From positions 496,001-560,000 of the forward strand of contig CAVXCD010000001.1 in assembly GCA_963760225.1 (NCBI GenBank): a stretch of DNA of 64,000 nt, given 5' to 3'. The notes below the pieces were generated by a model. It was given only the letters and a program-made list of their open reading frames with translations, did not search any database and had not been told where the DNA came from. Shown here one piece after another: positions 1 to 7,165 of this stretch. Each line of letters starts with the position of its first letter. Position 1 is the first letter of the stretch. Made by a program: the position numbers and the translations under genes. This stretch comes from 13-2-20CM-66-19 sp963760225 (GTDB taxonomy: Bacteria > Pseudomonadota > Gammaproteobacteria > Steroidobacterales > Steroidobacteraceae).

Positions 1-850
1 TGATCTTCGGCGAGTCGCGCAGCGCGCGGCGGCACACCACCGAAATGGGCGCACCCGGGGCCGACCACTCGCGCAGTATGACCTCGAGCTTGCCCGCGGC
101 GAGCGCCTCGGCCACCACCAGGTCCATGCTCTGCACGATGCCGGCGCCGCGGTTGGCAGCGAGGATCTGCGCTTCGACGGAGTTGAACGCCACGTTGAAC
201 GGCAGCTGCAGCTGCCGGCGCTGCGTACCGCGCTGGAACTGCCAGCGCTGCGGCCGGCGGCTGCCGGCGCCGAGATGGCCGACCAGCCGGTGGCGGCGCA
301 GCTCCTCGGGCTCCGTCGGCACGCCGTGGGCGCGCAGGTACTCGGGCGCCGCGCAGGTCAGCAGCCGCGTCGTCACCACGCGCCGCGCGATCAGATGCGG
401 CTCGCGCACCGTCCCGACCCGTACCACCAGGTCGATCTCTTCGGCGATCAGATCGACGATGCGGTCGTTGAACTGCACTTCCAGTTGCAGCTCCGGGTAG
501 CGCGCCGTGAATTGCGGCAGCGCGGGGATCAGCAGCGCACGGCCGAACACCACCGGCACGTCGATGCGCAACCGCCCCTGGATCGACAAGCGCGTGCGCC
601 GCAGCGCCTCGTCAGCGGCATCGAGCTCGGCCAGCACCCGCTGACAGCGCGCCAGGTACTCCGCGCCGTCGCTGGTGAGTCCCACCCGACGCGTGGTGCG
701 ATGGAACAGCTGGCAGCGCAGGTGCTTCTCGAGCTCCGCCACGTGGGTGCTCACCACCGCGCGCGACAGGCCGAGCGCATCCGCTGCCCGGGTGAAGGAG
801 TGCAGGTCCGCCACGCGGACGAAGCTGCGCATGCAGATGAGCTGGTCCAC
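1..850 (-). CDS. LysR-family transcriptional regulator (C-terminus cut by window edge)
   Basis: The minus-strand reading starts with GTG at 850 (VDQLICMRSFVRVADL...) and stays open to base 1, giving about 283 codons of a family usually near 300. The first 60 residues are a LysR winged helix-turn-helix (SFTRAADALGLSRAVVSTHV, then ELEKHLRCQLFHRTTR). They are followed by the periplasmic-binding-like effector domain (RLRIDVPVVFGRALLIPALP, LVGHLGAGS). An ATG six codons further in would cut the conserved DQL start, so GTG is preferred. It is probably a DNA-binding regulator of a neighbouring gene outside the window; its effector cannot be told from sequence. Confidence 0.85.
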   Translation of the reverse strand, partial: MDQLICMRSFVRVADLHSFTRAADALGLSRAVVSTHVAELEKHLRCQLFHRTTRRVGLTSDGAEYLARCQRVLAELDAADEALRRTRLSIQGRLRIDVPVVFGRALLIPALPQFTARYPELQLEVQFNDRIVDLIAEEIDLVVRVGTVREPHLIARRVVTTRLLTCAAPEYLRAHGVPTEPEELRRHRLVGHLGAGSRRPQRWQFQRGTQRRQLQLPFNVAFNSVEAQILAANRGAGIVQSMDLVVAEALAAGKLEVILREWSAPGAPISVVCRRALRDSPKI

Positions 851-1288
851 TGATCTCTATTGTAAGGAGTTCTCGAACAATAAATTCGTGATTAGCTTAT
901 TTTTCGCGGCGAGCGCCGCGCCTACAGTCGCAGCTGCCGGCCGTCGCCGCCGGCGCGCCGCAATGACTGGAGGGCCGACATGTTCATCTTCGCGCGGCCG
1001 TTGCGTGCGGTGGCCGCCGGGCTTGCCGTGGCGCTGCTGATCGTGTACGCGGATCGCTGCTGCAGCAACCCGCGGCTTGTGCTGCGCCCGCCGCCTGCGG
1101 TATCTTGCGCGCCGGTTCGTGACCGTTCCCTTTCCTGCCGCCTGCCGCCCGCTTCTTTAATTGCGAGTTGGCTTCCGAGTCTGAAAAGCCGAATCGTTCT
1201 CGACCAGGTGGCAGTGTGTGCGCCCGCGAATCAACCGATCTTCGGTATGCACTCCTGCTAGTACTTTTTGATTCAGGAGTTTGATTGC
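851..1288. other. 438-base spacer between LysR gene and RRM gene
   Basis: This stretch separates the divergent LysR and RRM genes. It holds no convincing conserved gene. The part next to the LysR start (870-905) is unusually AT-rich and is the likely promoter zone for the LysR gene. The part just before the RRM gene may be a long 5' leader, which would fit a cold-inducible RNA-binding protein gene, but no clear -10/-35 pair could be fixed. A weak small open frame (980-1261) is listed separately. Confidence 0.4.
980..1261 (+). CDS. doubtful small ORF with hydrophobic N-terminus
   Basis: An ATG at 980 sits five bases after a good ribosome-binding site (GGAGGG, 969-974). It opens a 93-codon frame whose first 22 residues (MFIFARPLRAVAAGLAVALL...) look like a signal peptide or membrane helix. 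The rest (Arg/Pro/Cys/Ser-rich) has no protein-like pattern and resembles no family I know. It could be a short membrane peptide or a spurious frame in GC-rich DNA. The good start site is the only positive evidence. Confidence 0.2.
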   Translation: MFIFARPLRAVAAGLAVALLIVYADRCCSNPRLVLRPPPAVSCAPVRDRSLSCRLPPASLIASWLPSLKSRIVLDQVAVCAPANQPIFGMHSC

Positions 1289-1579
1289 ATGACGAAGATC
1301 TATGTTGGCAACCTGCCGTTTTCCGCCACTGACGCCGAGGTCCGTGAGCTGTTCGCACAGCACGGCACCGTCGAGTCGGTGAGCATCATCACCGATCGCG
1401 ATACCGGCCGCCCGCGCGGCTTCGGGTTCGTCGAAATGTCACGCGCCGATGCCTCGCGCGCCATCCAGAACCTCAATGGCAAGGAGCTGGGCGGACGCCC
1501 GCTGCGCGTCAACGAGGCCCAGGAGCGCACCGGTGGCGGCGGCGGCAACCGCGGCGGCGGCGCGCCGAAGCGCTGGTAA
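1289..1579 (+). CDS. RRM-domain RNA-binding protein
   Basis: A 96-residue single-RRM protein of the small bacterial glycine-rich RNA-binding family. RNP2 is KIYVGNL (residues 3-9) and RNP1 is RGFGFVEM (43-50), both with the aromatic residues that stack on RNA. The tail from about residue 80 is a short Gly/Arg-rich linker (TGGGGGNRGGGAPKRW). The ATG at 1289 is chosen because CAGGAG (1274-1279) lies ten bases upstream; an in-frame TTG at 1268 would leave this site inside the gene. Members of the family often act as cold-induced RNA chaperones. A strong intrinsic terminator follows directly. Confidence 0.88.
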   Translation: MTKIYVGNLPFSATDAEVRELFAQHGTVESVSIITDRDTGRPRGFGFVEMSRADASRAIQNLNGKELGGRPLRVNEAQERTGGGGGNRGGGAPKRW

Positions 1580-1595
1580 GCTGCAAGGCTGTCAG

Positions 1596-1641
1596 GGCCG
1601 GCCGCCAGTGCCTGCTTGAGGCATCGGCGGCCGGCCTTTTT
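1596..1641 (+). terminator. intrinsic terminator after RRM gene
   Basis: GGCCGGCCGCC (1596-1606) pairs perfectly with GGCGGCCGGCC (1626-1636) around a 19-base loop and is followed by five T residues (1637-1641). It ends the RRM transcript and separates it from the bTHX gene 26 bases further on. Confidence 0.88.
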
Positions 1642-1666
1642 CATTGGCTGAAGGGAGTCGATTCTC

Positions 1667-1786
1667 ATGGGTAAAGGCGATCCTAGAACACGCCGCGGCA
1701 AGATCTACCAGGGCTCCTTCGGCAAGTCGCGCGCCAAGGACCCGGCGAAGAAAAAGAAGAAGGCCGCGCGCCGCGCGCGGCGCTAA
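1667..1786 (+). CDS. 30S ribosomal protein bTHX (THX/PSRP-4 family)
   Basis: A 39-residue, extremely basic protein beginning MGKGDPRTRRGKIYQGSFGK, which matches the family signature MGKGD-x-(K/R)TxRGKI(F/Y)xG(S/T)(F/Y)G. The tail is a Lys/Arg run (DPAKKKKKAARRARR), longer than in the Thermus Thx peptide. A ribosome-binding site AAGGGA (1651-1656) precedes the ATG by ten bases. In known structures this peptide binds in the head of the small ribosomal subunit and stabilises 16S rRNA. Its TAA overlaps the stop of the convergent KAS III gene. It is short enough to be missed by length-filtered gene calling. Confidence 0.9.
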   Translation: MGKGDPRTRRGKIYQGSFGKSRAKDPAKKKKKAARRARR

Positions 1787-2901
1787 CTGAAGGGCGGCGC
1801 CCCGGGCGGCCGCGCCTTGAGCTTGCGCTCGTGCAGCTCGGCGAGCAGCTCGAGCGCGGATTTGTCGTTGCGCGGCAGCGTCGCGCTGCTCGTGCCGCGC
1901 GGCGCGACGCGCTCGCCCCAGCGCACCAGATGCGCGCAGTAGCTCAAGCCCCCGCCGAACCCGGGCAACAGCAGCCACGCGCCGGGTCGCACCCGGCCTT
2001 CCTCGAGGGCTTCGCACAGCGCCACCGCCACGGTGGCGGCCGACATGTTGCCGTAGCGGTGAATGTTGAGATACACGCGCGCCGGCGGCACCTGGGCGCG
2101 CCGCGCCACCGCCTCGATGATGCGCAGGTTCGCCTGGTGCGGCACCAGCAGGTCGATGTCGGTGGCGGTCAGTCCGCGGCGTTGCAGGACGTTCTCGCAG
2201 GCCGCGCTCATGCCCTGCACCGCGCGCTTGAAGATCTCCTGGCCGGCGAACTGCCAGCGGGTCACCCCGTACAGCACGCCGCGATTGGCGTAGCGACCGC
2301 CCATGCCCTCGACGCGCAGCGTCTCGCGCGCCTCGGCGTAGCAGCCGAGCTTCTCGGCGAGCAGCCCCTCCTCGCGCCCGCTCGCTTCCAGCACCGCCGC
2401 CGCCGCGCCGTCGCCGAACAGCACCGCGACGTCGCGGTCGCTCCAGTCCATGAACGGCGAGATGAGCTCGGCGCCGATCACCAGCGCATTGCGTACCACG
2501 CCGGTGCGGATCAGCGCGGTGGCGCTCGACAGGCCGTAGAGAAAGCTGGTGCAGGCGGTGTTGATGTCGAAGGCGGCCGCCTGCTGCGCGCCGATGCGCA
2601 GCTGGATGGCGGAGGCCATGTTGGGCACCTGATCCTCGTGGCTGCAGGTGCCGAATACGATGAGCTCGACGTCTGCGCCGGCAAGTCCGGCGGCCGCCAG
2701 CGCGCGCGCCGCGGCTACCCACGCGAGCTCCTCCAGTCCGACGTGCGAGATGCGTCGCTCGCGGATGCCGGTGCGGCTCACGATCCACTCATCGCTGGTA
2801 TCGAGGATCGTGGACAGGTCGTGGTTGCTGAGCACCGCCGGCGGCAGGCACTTGCCCCAGCCGGTAATCGCCGCGTAGGTGACTGGGGCGTTGGCGCTCA
2901 T
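1783..2901 (-). CDS. beta-ketoacyl-ACP synthase III (FabH-like)
   Basis: A 372-residue thiolase-fold condensing enzyme. The catalytic triad is visible: Cys117 in NTACTSF, His255 in VPHQANLRI and Asn285 in RYGNMSAAT. The N-terminal SRTGIRERR and the FGDGAAAAVLEA stretches are standard KAS III signatures. It is about 50 residues longer than E. coli FabH, mostly through a charged C-terminal extension after GGGLSYCAHLVRWGE. The ATG at 2901 overlaps the stop of the upstream reductase (ATGA), so the two are translationally coupled. It could be the housekeeping initiator of fatty acid synthesis or a specialised KAS III-like enzyme; the unusual reductase partner leaves this open. Confidence 0.85.
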   Translation of the reverse strand: MSANAPVTYAAITGWGKCLPPAVLSNHDLSTILDTSDEWIVSRTGIRERRISHVGLEELAWVAAARALAAAGLAGADVELIVFGTCSHEDQVPNMASAIQLRIGAQQAAAFDINTACTSFLYGLSSATALIRTGVVRNALVIGAELISPFMDWSDRDVAVLFGDGAAAAVLEASGREEGLLAEKLGCYAEARETLRVEGMGGRYANRGVLYGVTRWQFAGQEIFKRAVQGMSAACENVLQRRGLTATDIDLLVPHQANLRIIEAVARRAQVPPARVYLNIHRYGNMSAATVAVALCEALEEGRVRPGAWLLLPGFGGGLSYCAHLVRWGERVAPRGTSSATLPRNDKSALELLAELHERKLKARPPGAPPFS

Positions 2902-3971
2902 GACGGCCCGGCAAGGATAGCAGTCGGCGTGCGCGCATCCGGCGCGTAATCGAACGAGTCGAAGTACAGCCGCTCGGCCGGCAGGCCGTGGCGCACAAAG
3001 CTGGCGCGGATCGCCTCGATCATCGCCGGCGGACCTGCGGCGTACACCTCGAAGCCTGCCAGCTGCGGATGATCGGCGAGCACCGCCGCGTGCACCAGCC
3101 CGACCCGGCGGTGGGTGGCTTCGGCGGCGTTCGCCTCGGAGAGCACCGCGGTGAATTTCAGCTGCGGGTAGCGGCTCAGCCACTCGAGTACCAGGGCCTC
3201 CTCGTACAGGTCGCGCTCGTGGCGCGCTCCCCAGTAGAAGTGGATGTCGCGGCCGCTGCCGCTCTCGAGCACGTGGCGCAACATCGACTTCAGCGGCGCA
3301 AAACCGGTGCCGCCGGCGATCATCAGCACCGGCAGCGCTCCGGGGCGGTAGCTGAACTGACCGATGGGCCCCTCGATGCGCAGCAGCGATCCGACCGCCA
3401 GCGCCCCGCCGGCGCCGAACAGGCGCTCGGTGAATCCTCCGCCGCTGACGCGCCGCACGTGCAGCTCGATCAACTCGCTGTCGTGCGGCGGGCTGGCGAT
3501 GGAGAAGCTGCGCCGCCGCCCGCCCTCGAGCAGGATGTCGAGGTACTGCCCGGGCTGATAGCGCAGCCGCTCGACCGCCGGCAGGCGCAGCAGCACCTGC
3601 ATCACGTCCGCCGCCAGCGGCGTCAGGCGCTCGATCCGGCACGGCAGCGTCTTGATCTCCACGTCCGCGACGCTGGCGATGAGCCGCGCCTGCACCGTGA
3701 GATCCGACTGCGCGCGTGCCTGGCACAGCAGCACGTAACCGTCACGTTCCTCCTGCGCGCTCAAGCCGAGCGGCCGCCCGCCGCAGTAGCGGATTTCCCC
3801 GGCGAGCAGCCGCGCCCGGCACGAGCCGCAGTGGCCGGACTTGCAGCTGTGCGGCAGGTTGAGTCCTGCCGCTAGCGCCGCGTCCAGCACGCTGTGGGCG
3901 GCCGCCACGCGCAAGGTGCGCGCGTGCGGCTCGATGCGCACGCTGTGTTCGTCCTGGTTCAAAGCCGCCAT
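2898..3971 (-). CDS. 2Fe-2S ferredoxin / FAD-NAD(P)H oxidoreductase (AscD/RfbI-like)
   Basis: A 357-residue three-part electron-transfer protein. Residues 1-90 form a plant-type [2Fe-2S] ferredoxin with Cys43, Cys48, Cys51 and Cys83 (CKSGHCGSC...LLCQA). Residues about 105-210 are the FAD-binding barrel (RSFSIASPP for flavin binding). Residues about 215-350 are the NAD(P)H domain (GGTGFAPLKSM near its start, AAGPPAMIEA near its end). This is the layout of CDP-6-deoxy-glucoseen reductases and of phenol/methane monooxygenase reductases. No oxygenase or deoxysugar gene is nearby; the coupled partner is the KAS III gene, so its electron acceptor is unknown. Confidence 0.85.
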   Translation of the reverse strand: MAALNQDEHSVRIEPHARTLRVAAAHSVLDAALAAGLNLPHSCKSGHCGSCRARLLAGEIRYCGGRPLGLSAQEERDGYVLLCQARAQSDLTVQARLIASVADVEIKTLPCRIERLTPLAADVMQVLLRLPAVERLRYQPGQYLDILLEGGRRRSFSIASPPHDSELIELHVRRVSGGGFTERLFGAGGALAVGSLLRIEGPIGQFSYRPGALPVLMIAGGTGFAPLKSMLRHVLESGSGRDIHFYWGARHERDLYEEALVLEWLSRYPQLKFTAVLSEANAAEATHRRVGLVHAAVLADHPQLAGFEVYAAGPPAMIEAIRASFVRHGLPAERLYFDSFDYAPDARTPTAILAGPS

Positions 3972-4057
3972 GTCTGCTCTAGACTAGACGCCCGCGGCGC
4001 TCAGGGCCACCGCGCTAAAAGCGCGCGCGCCGCGTTTTCCGCTATGCTTCGCCCTCG

Positions 4058-4888
4058 ATGCGCATCGCCTTCACGAAGATGCACGGGGTCGGCAACGACT
4101 TCGTTGTGTTCGATGCGCCCGCCGACCAGTCGCTGCTCGAGCCCGCGCGGCTGCGCGCGCTCGCCGACCGCCGCACCGGCATCGGCTTCGACCAGGCACT
4201 CGTCCTCATGCCCGCCCGGCGGCCCGACGCGGCGGTGTTCTACCGGGTTTTCAACTGCGACGGCGACGAGGTCGAGCAGTGCGGCAACGGCGCCCGCTGT
4301 ATCGCCGCGCTGCTGCACGCCCGCGGCCACACGCGCCACGGCGCAGTGCTGCTCGACAGCCCGGCCGGACCGATCGCGGCGCGCATCGGGGCAGGCGGTG
4401 AGGTGTCGGTCGACATGGGGGTGCCGGACTTCGATCCGCGCGCGCTGCCCTTCGAGGCTGCGGGCGAGGCCGACTCCTACACCCTCGAGGTGGCCGGCCG
4501 CAGCCTCGAGATCGGCGCCGTGTCCCTCGGCAACCCGCACGCGGTGCTCGCCGTGGCGGACGTGGCGGGCGCGCCGGTCGAGCAGCTCGGGCCCGCCATC
4601 GAGCGCCACCCGCGCTTTCCGCGGCGGGTGAACGCCGGCTTCCTCCAGATCGTCGCGCCCGATGCGGTGCGGCTGCGCGTCTACGAGCGCGGCGCGGGCG
4701 AGACGCGCAGCTGCGGCACCGGCGCCTGCGCGGCGGTCGCCATCGGCCGGCGGCGCGGACTGCTCGGTCCAGAGGTGCGCGTGACCGTACACGGCGGCGA
4801 GTTGCGCGTAAACTGGCAGGGGCCGGGAGAGCACATCTGGCTGTCCGGGCCTGCGGCAGTCTCCTTCGAAGGTCAGGTCGAGGTGTAG
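4058..4888 (+). CDS. dapF: diaminopimelate epimerase
   Basis: A 276-residue enzyme interconverting LL- and meso-diaminopimelate for lysine and peptidoglycan synthesis. The two catalytic cysteines are Cys75 (QCGNGARC) and Cys219 (SCGTGACAA), and the start MRIAFTKMHGVGNDFVV is typical. Length is normal. It heads a plus-strand run (dapF - DUF484 - xerC - hslVU) divergent from the reductase/KAS III pair. A TATGCT element at 4043-4048 could be the -10 of its promoter, only ten bases before the start codon, which would make the leader very short. Confidence 0.96.
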   Translation: MRIAFTKMHGVGNDFVVFDAPADQSLLEPARLRALADRRTGIGFDQALVLMPARRPDAAVFYRVFNCDGDEVEQCGNGARCIAALLHARGHTRHGAVLLDSPAGPIAARIGAGGEVSVDMGVPDFDPRALPFEAAGEADSYTLEVAGRSLEIGAVSLGNPHAVLAVADVAGAPVEQLGPAIERHPRFPRRVNAGFLQIVAPDAVRLRVYERGAGETRSCGTGACAAVAIGRRRGLLGPEVRVTVHGGELRVNWQGPGEHIWLSGPAAVSFEGQVEV

Positions 4889-4894
4889 AACGCT

Positions 4895-5599
4895 ATGACG
4901 ACAAGAGAGGCGCGTGGTCTTGCGGCAGTCGACAGCGAGGAGGAAAGCATCGCCGGCTACCTGCAGCGCAATCCCGAGTTCTTCGAGCGCCACCAGGCGG
5001 TGCTGGCGCGGCTGAAGCTGCCGCACGCGCGCGGCGGCTCGGCCATCTCGCTGGTCGAGCGGCAGATCGAGGTGCTGCGCGAGAAGCTCGCCGGCCTCGA
5101 GGGCAAGCTGGCGGAGCTGGTGCGCGTGGCGCGCGCCAACGACGCCATCGCCGAGCGGCTGCACCGCTTCACGCGACGGCTGCTGCGCAGCGTGCCGCGC
5201 GGCGAGATGCTGGCTCGCATCGAGAGCGGGCTGCGCGAGGACTTCGATGCCTTCCACGCCGCGCTGGTGCTGGTTGGCGCAGCGCCCGATCCGTCCGCGC
5301 CGCGCTTCGTGCGTGCGGTTGCGGCGGATGACCCGAATCTCAAGTCCTTCGAATCGCTGTTCGCCAGCGGTAAGCCGCGCTGCGGCCAGGCGCGCGATTC
5401 GCAGCGCGAGTTCCTCTTCGGCCCGGAAGGTCTGGAGATGGGATCGGTGGCGCTGGTGCCGCTCGGCGAGAAGGGAGCACTCGGCCTGCTGGCGCTCGGC
5501 TCGGCTGATCGCGATCGCTTTCACCCCGGCATGAGCACCGAGTTCCTGGCGCGCCTCGCGGAGCTGATCGGCGACTCGCTGGCGGAGGCCGGCGACTGA
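4895..5599 (+). CDS. DUF484 family protein
   Basis: A 234-residue member of the DUF484 family, a GAF-like fold regularly found between dapF and xerC in proteobacteria, as here. Residues 17-35 (ESIAGYLQRNPEFFERHQ) are the family signature. A coiled-coil-prone stretch (about 50-85, VERQIEVLREKLAGLEGKL) links it to the GAF-like half, which ends with LGLLALGSADRDRFHPGMST. The biochemical role is not established. Its stop TGA overlaps the probable CTG start of xerC. Confidence 0.88.
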   Translation: MTTREARGLAAVDSEEESIAGYLQRNPEFFERHQAVLARLKLPHARGGSAISLVERQIEVLREKLAGLEGKLAELVRVARANDAIAERLHRFTRRLLRSVPRGEMLARIESGLREDFDAFHAALVLVGAAPDPSAPRFVRAVAADDPNLKSFESLFASGKPRCGQARDSQREFLFGPEGLEMGSVALVPLGEKGALGLLALGSADRDRFHPGMSTEFLARLAELIGDSLAEAGD

Positions 5600-6540
5600 C
5601 CCCCGCGGCGCTCGAGTGGCTGGCGCGCTTCCGCCGCTACCTGAGCGCCGAGCGGCGCCTGTCGGCGCACACCGATGAGAGCTACGCGCGCGACCTCACC
5701 GCGCTGGTGAAGTTCTGCGAGCGAGCGCGGCTGCGCGACTGGGGTGCGCTCGACAGTCAGCACGTGCGCGCCTTCGCCGCGCACGCGCACGCCGCGGGCC
5801 TCGGGGCGCGCAGCATCCAGCGGCGCCTGTCGGCGGTGCGCAGCTTCTACAACTTCCTGCTGCGCGAGCGCGCCGCCGCCGTCGCCGCCGGTGGGCGTGA
5901 GCGCAGCGGCGTGCGCGGCAATCCGGCCCAGGACGTGCGCGCGCCCAAGGCGCCGCGCCGGCTGCCGCGTACCCTCGATGCCGACCAGATGGCGCGCCTG
6001 CTGGCGATCCCGCCGGCGGCTGCTGAGCCGCTCACCGCGCGCGATCGCGCCATCATGGAGCTGCTGTATTCCTCGGGGTTGCGGCTGGCCGAGCTGACCG
6101 GCCTCGAGCTCGGCAGCCTCGACCTCAGGGACAAGGTAGTGCGGGTGCTCGGCAAGGGGCGCAAGGCGCGCATCGTGCCGGTCGGCCGCCAGGCAGTGCA
6201 GGCGCTGCGCGCCTGGCTCGCCGAGCGGCCGACGCTGGCGCGGCGCGAGGAGAGCGCGCTGTTCGTCGGTCGCAACGGCCGCCGGCTCGGTGCGCGGGCG
6301 GTGCAGGTGCGCATCGCCGGGTGGGCGCGACGCCAGGGGCTCAACGTGCCGGTGCACCCGCACCTGTTCCGGCACTCCTTCGCCTCGCACCTGCTCGAAT
6401 CGAGCGGCGAGCTGCGCGGTGTGCAGGAGCTGCTCGGCCACGCCGACATCTCCACCACCCAGATCTACACCCACCTTGACTTCCAGCACCTAGCCCGCAT
6501 CTACGACGCTACCCATCCACGGGCGCGCCGCAAGGCCTGA
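5596..6540 (+). CDS. xerC: tyrosine recombinase XerC (probable CTG start)
   Basis: Site-specific recombinase that resolves chromosome dimers at dif together with XerD. The catalytic set is visible: Arg in SSGLRLAELTGLE, Lys in GKGRKARIVP, HLFRHSFASHLLE, GHADISTT and the nucleophile Tyr in TTQIYTHLDF. The first ATG/GTG/TTG in frame is GTG 5707, which would remove about 37 residues of the N-terminal SAM-like domain. The frame upstream encodes LEWLARFRRYLSAERRLSAH, which is normal XerC sequence. The only start-like codon there is CTG 5596, seven bases after a perfect GGAGG (5584-5588) and overlapping the DUF484 stop. With it the protein is 314 residues. Confidence 0.9.
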   Translation: MTPAALEWLARFRRYLSAERRLSAHTDESYARDLTALVKFCERARLRDWGALDSQHVRAFAAHAHAAGLGARSIQRRLSAVRSFYNFLLRERAAAVAAGGRERSGVRGNPAQDVRAPKAPRRLPRTLDADQMARLLAIPPAAAEPLTARDRAIMELLYSSGLRLAELTGLELGSLDLRDKVVRVLGKGRKARIVPVGRQAVQALRAWLAERPTLARREESALFVGRNGRRLGARAVQVRIAGWARRQGLNVPVHPHLFRHSFASHLLESSGELRGVQELLGHADISTTQIYTHLDFQHLARIYDATHPRARRKA

Positions 6541-6590
6541 TTCGAGCGGCGGCCATGCCCGCACCTGAGGCCGAGGCTTTAGCGCATCCC

Positions 6591-7160
6591 ATGACTGATA
6601 GCTCACACTTCAATCCCCACGGCACGACCATCCTCGGCGTGCGCCGCGACGGCGCCATCGCGCTCGGCGGCGACGGCCAGGTGACCCTCGGCAGCACCGT
6701 CATGAAGGGCAATGCCCGCAAGGTGCGTCGCCTCGCCAGCGACAAGGTGCTGGCCGGCTTTGCCGGCGGCACCGCGGACGCCTTCACGCTGTTCGAGCGT
6801 TTCGAGGGCAAGCTCGAGAAGTACGGCAACCTCACGCGCGCCGCGATCGAGCTGGCCAAGGACTGGCGCTCGGACCGTTACCTGCGGCGGCTCGAGGCGC
6901 TGCTGCTGGTCGGCGACCCCGAAAAGCTGTTCGTGATCTCCGGCAACGGCGATGTCATCGAGCCGGACTACGACGTCGCCGCCATCGGCTCCGGCGGCCA
7001 GTACGCCCTCGCCGCGGCGCGCGCGCTGCTGGAGAGCTCCTCGCTCGACGCCCGCAGCATCACCGAGCGGGCGCTCAACATCGCCGCCGACATCTGCATC
7101 TATACCAATCGCAACGTGGTCATCGAAGAGCTGCACGCCGCGCGGCGCGCCGGAGCCTGA
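6591..7160 (+). CDS. hslV: ATP-dependent protease peptidase subunit HslV (ClpQ)
   Basis: Proteasome-like threonine peptidase that forms the core of the HslVU protease. The catalytic Thr follows a short leader: MTDSSHFNPHG then TTILGVRRDGAIALGGDGQ, so a propeptide of about 11 residues must be removed, unlike E. coli where only Met is cleaved. The body (GNARKVRR, AGFAGGTADAFTLFERFEGK, AIGSGGQYALAAARALL) is standard. An earlier in-frame ATG at 6555 would lengthen the leader by 12 residues; neither start has a strong ribosome-binding site. hslU follows six bases later. Confidence 0.95.
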   Translation: MTDSSHFNPHGTTILGVRRDGAIALGGDGQVTLGSTVMKGNARKVRRLASDKVLAGFAGGTADAFTLFERFEGKLEKYGNLTRAAIELAKDWRSDRYLRRLEALLLVGDPEKLFVISGNGDVIEPDYDVAAIGSGGQYALAAARALLESSSLDARSITERALNIAADICIYTNRNVVIEELHAARRAGA

Positions 7161-7165
7161 TCGCC

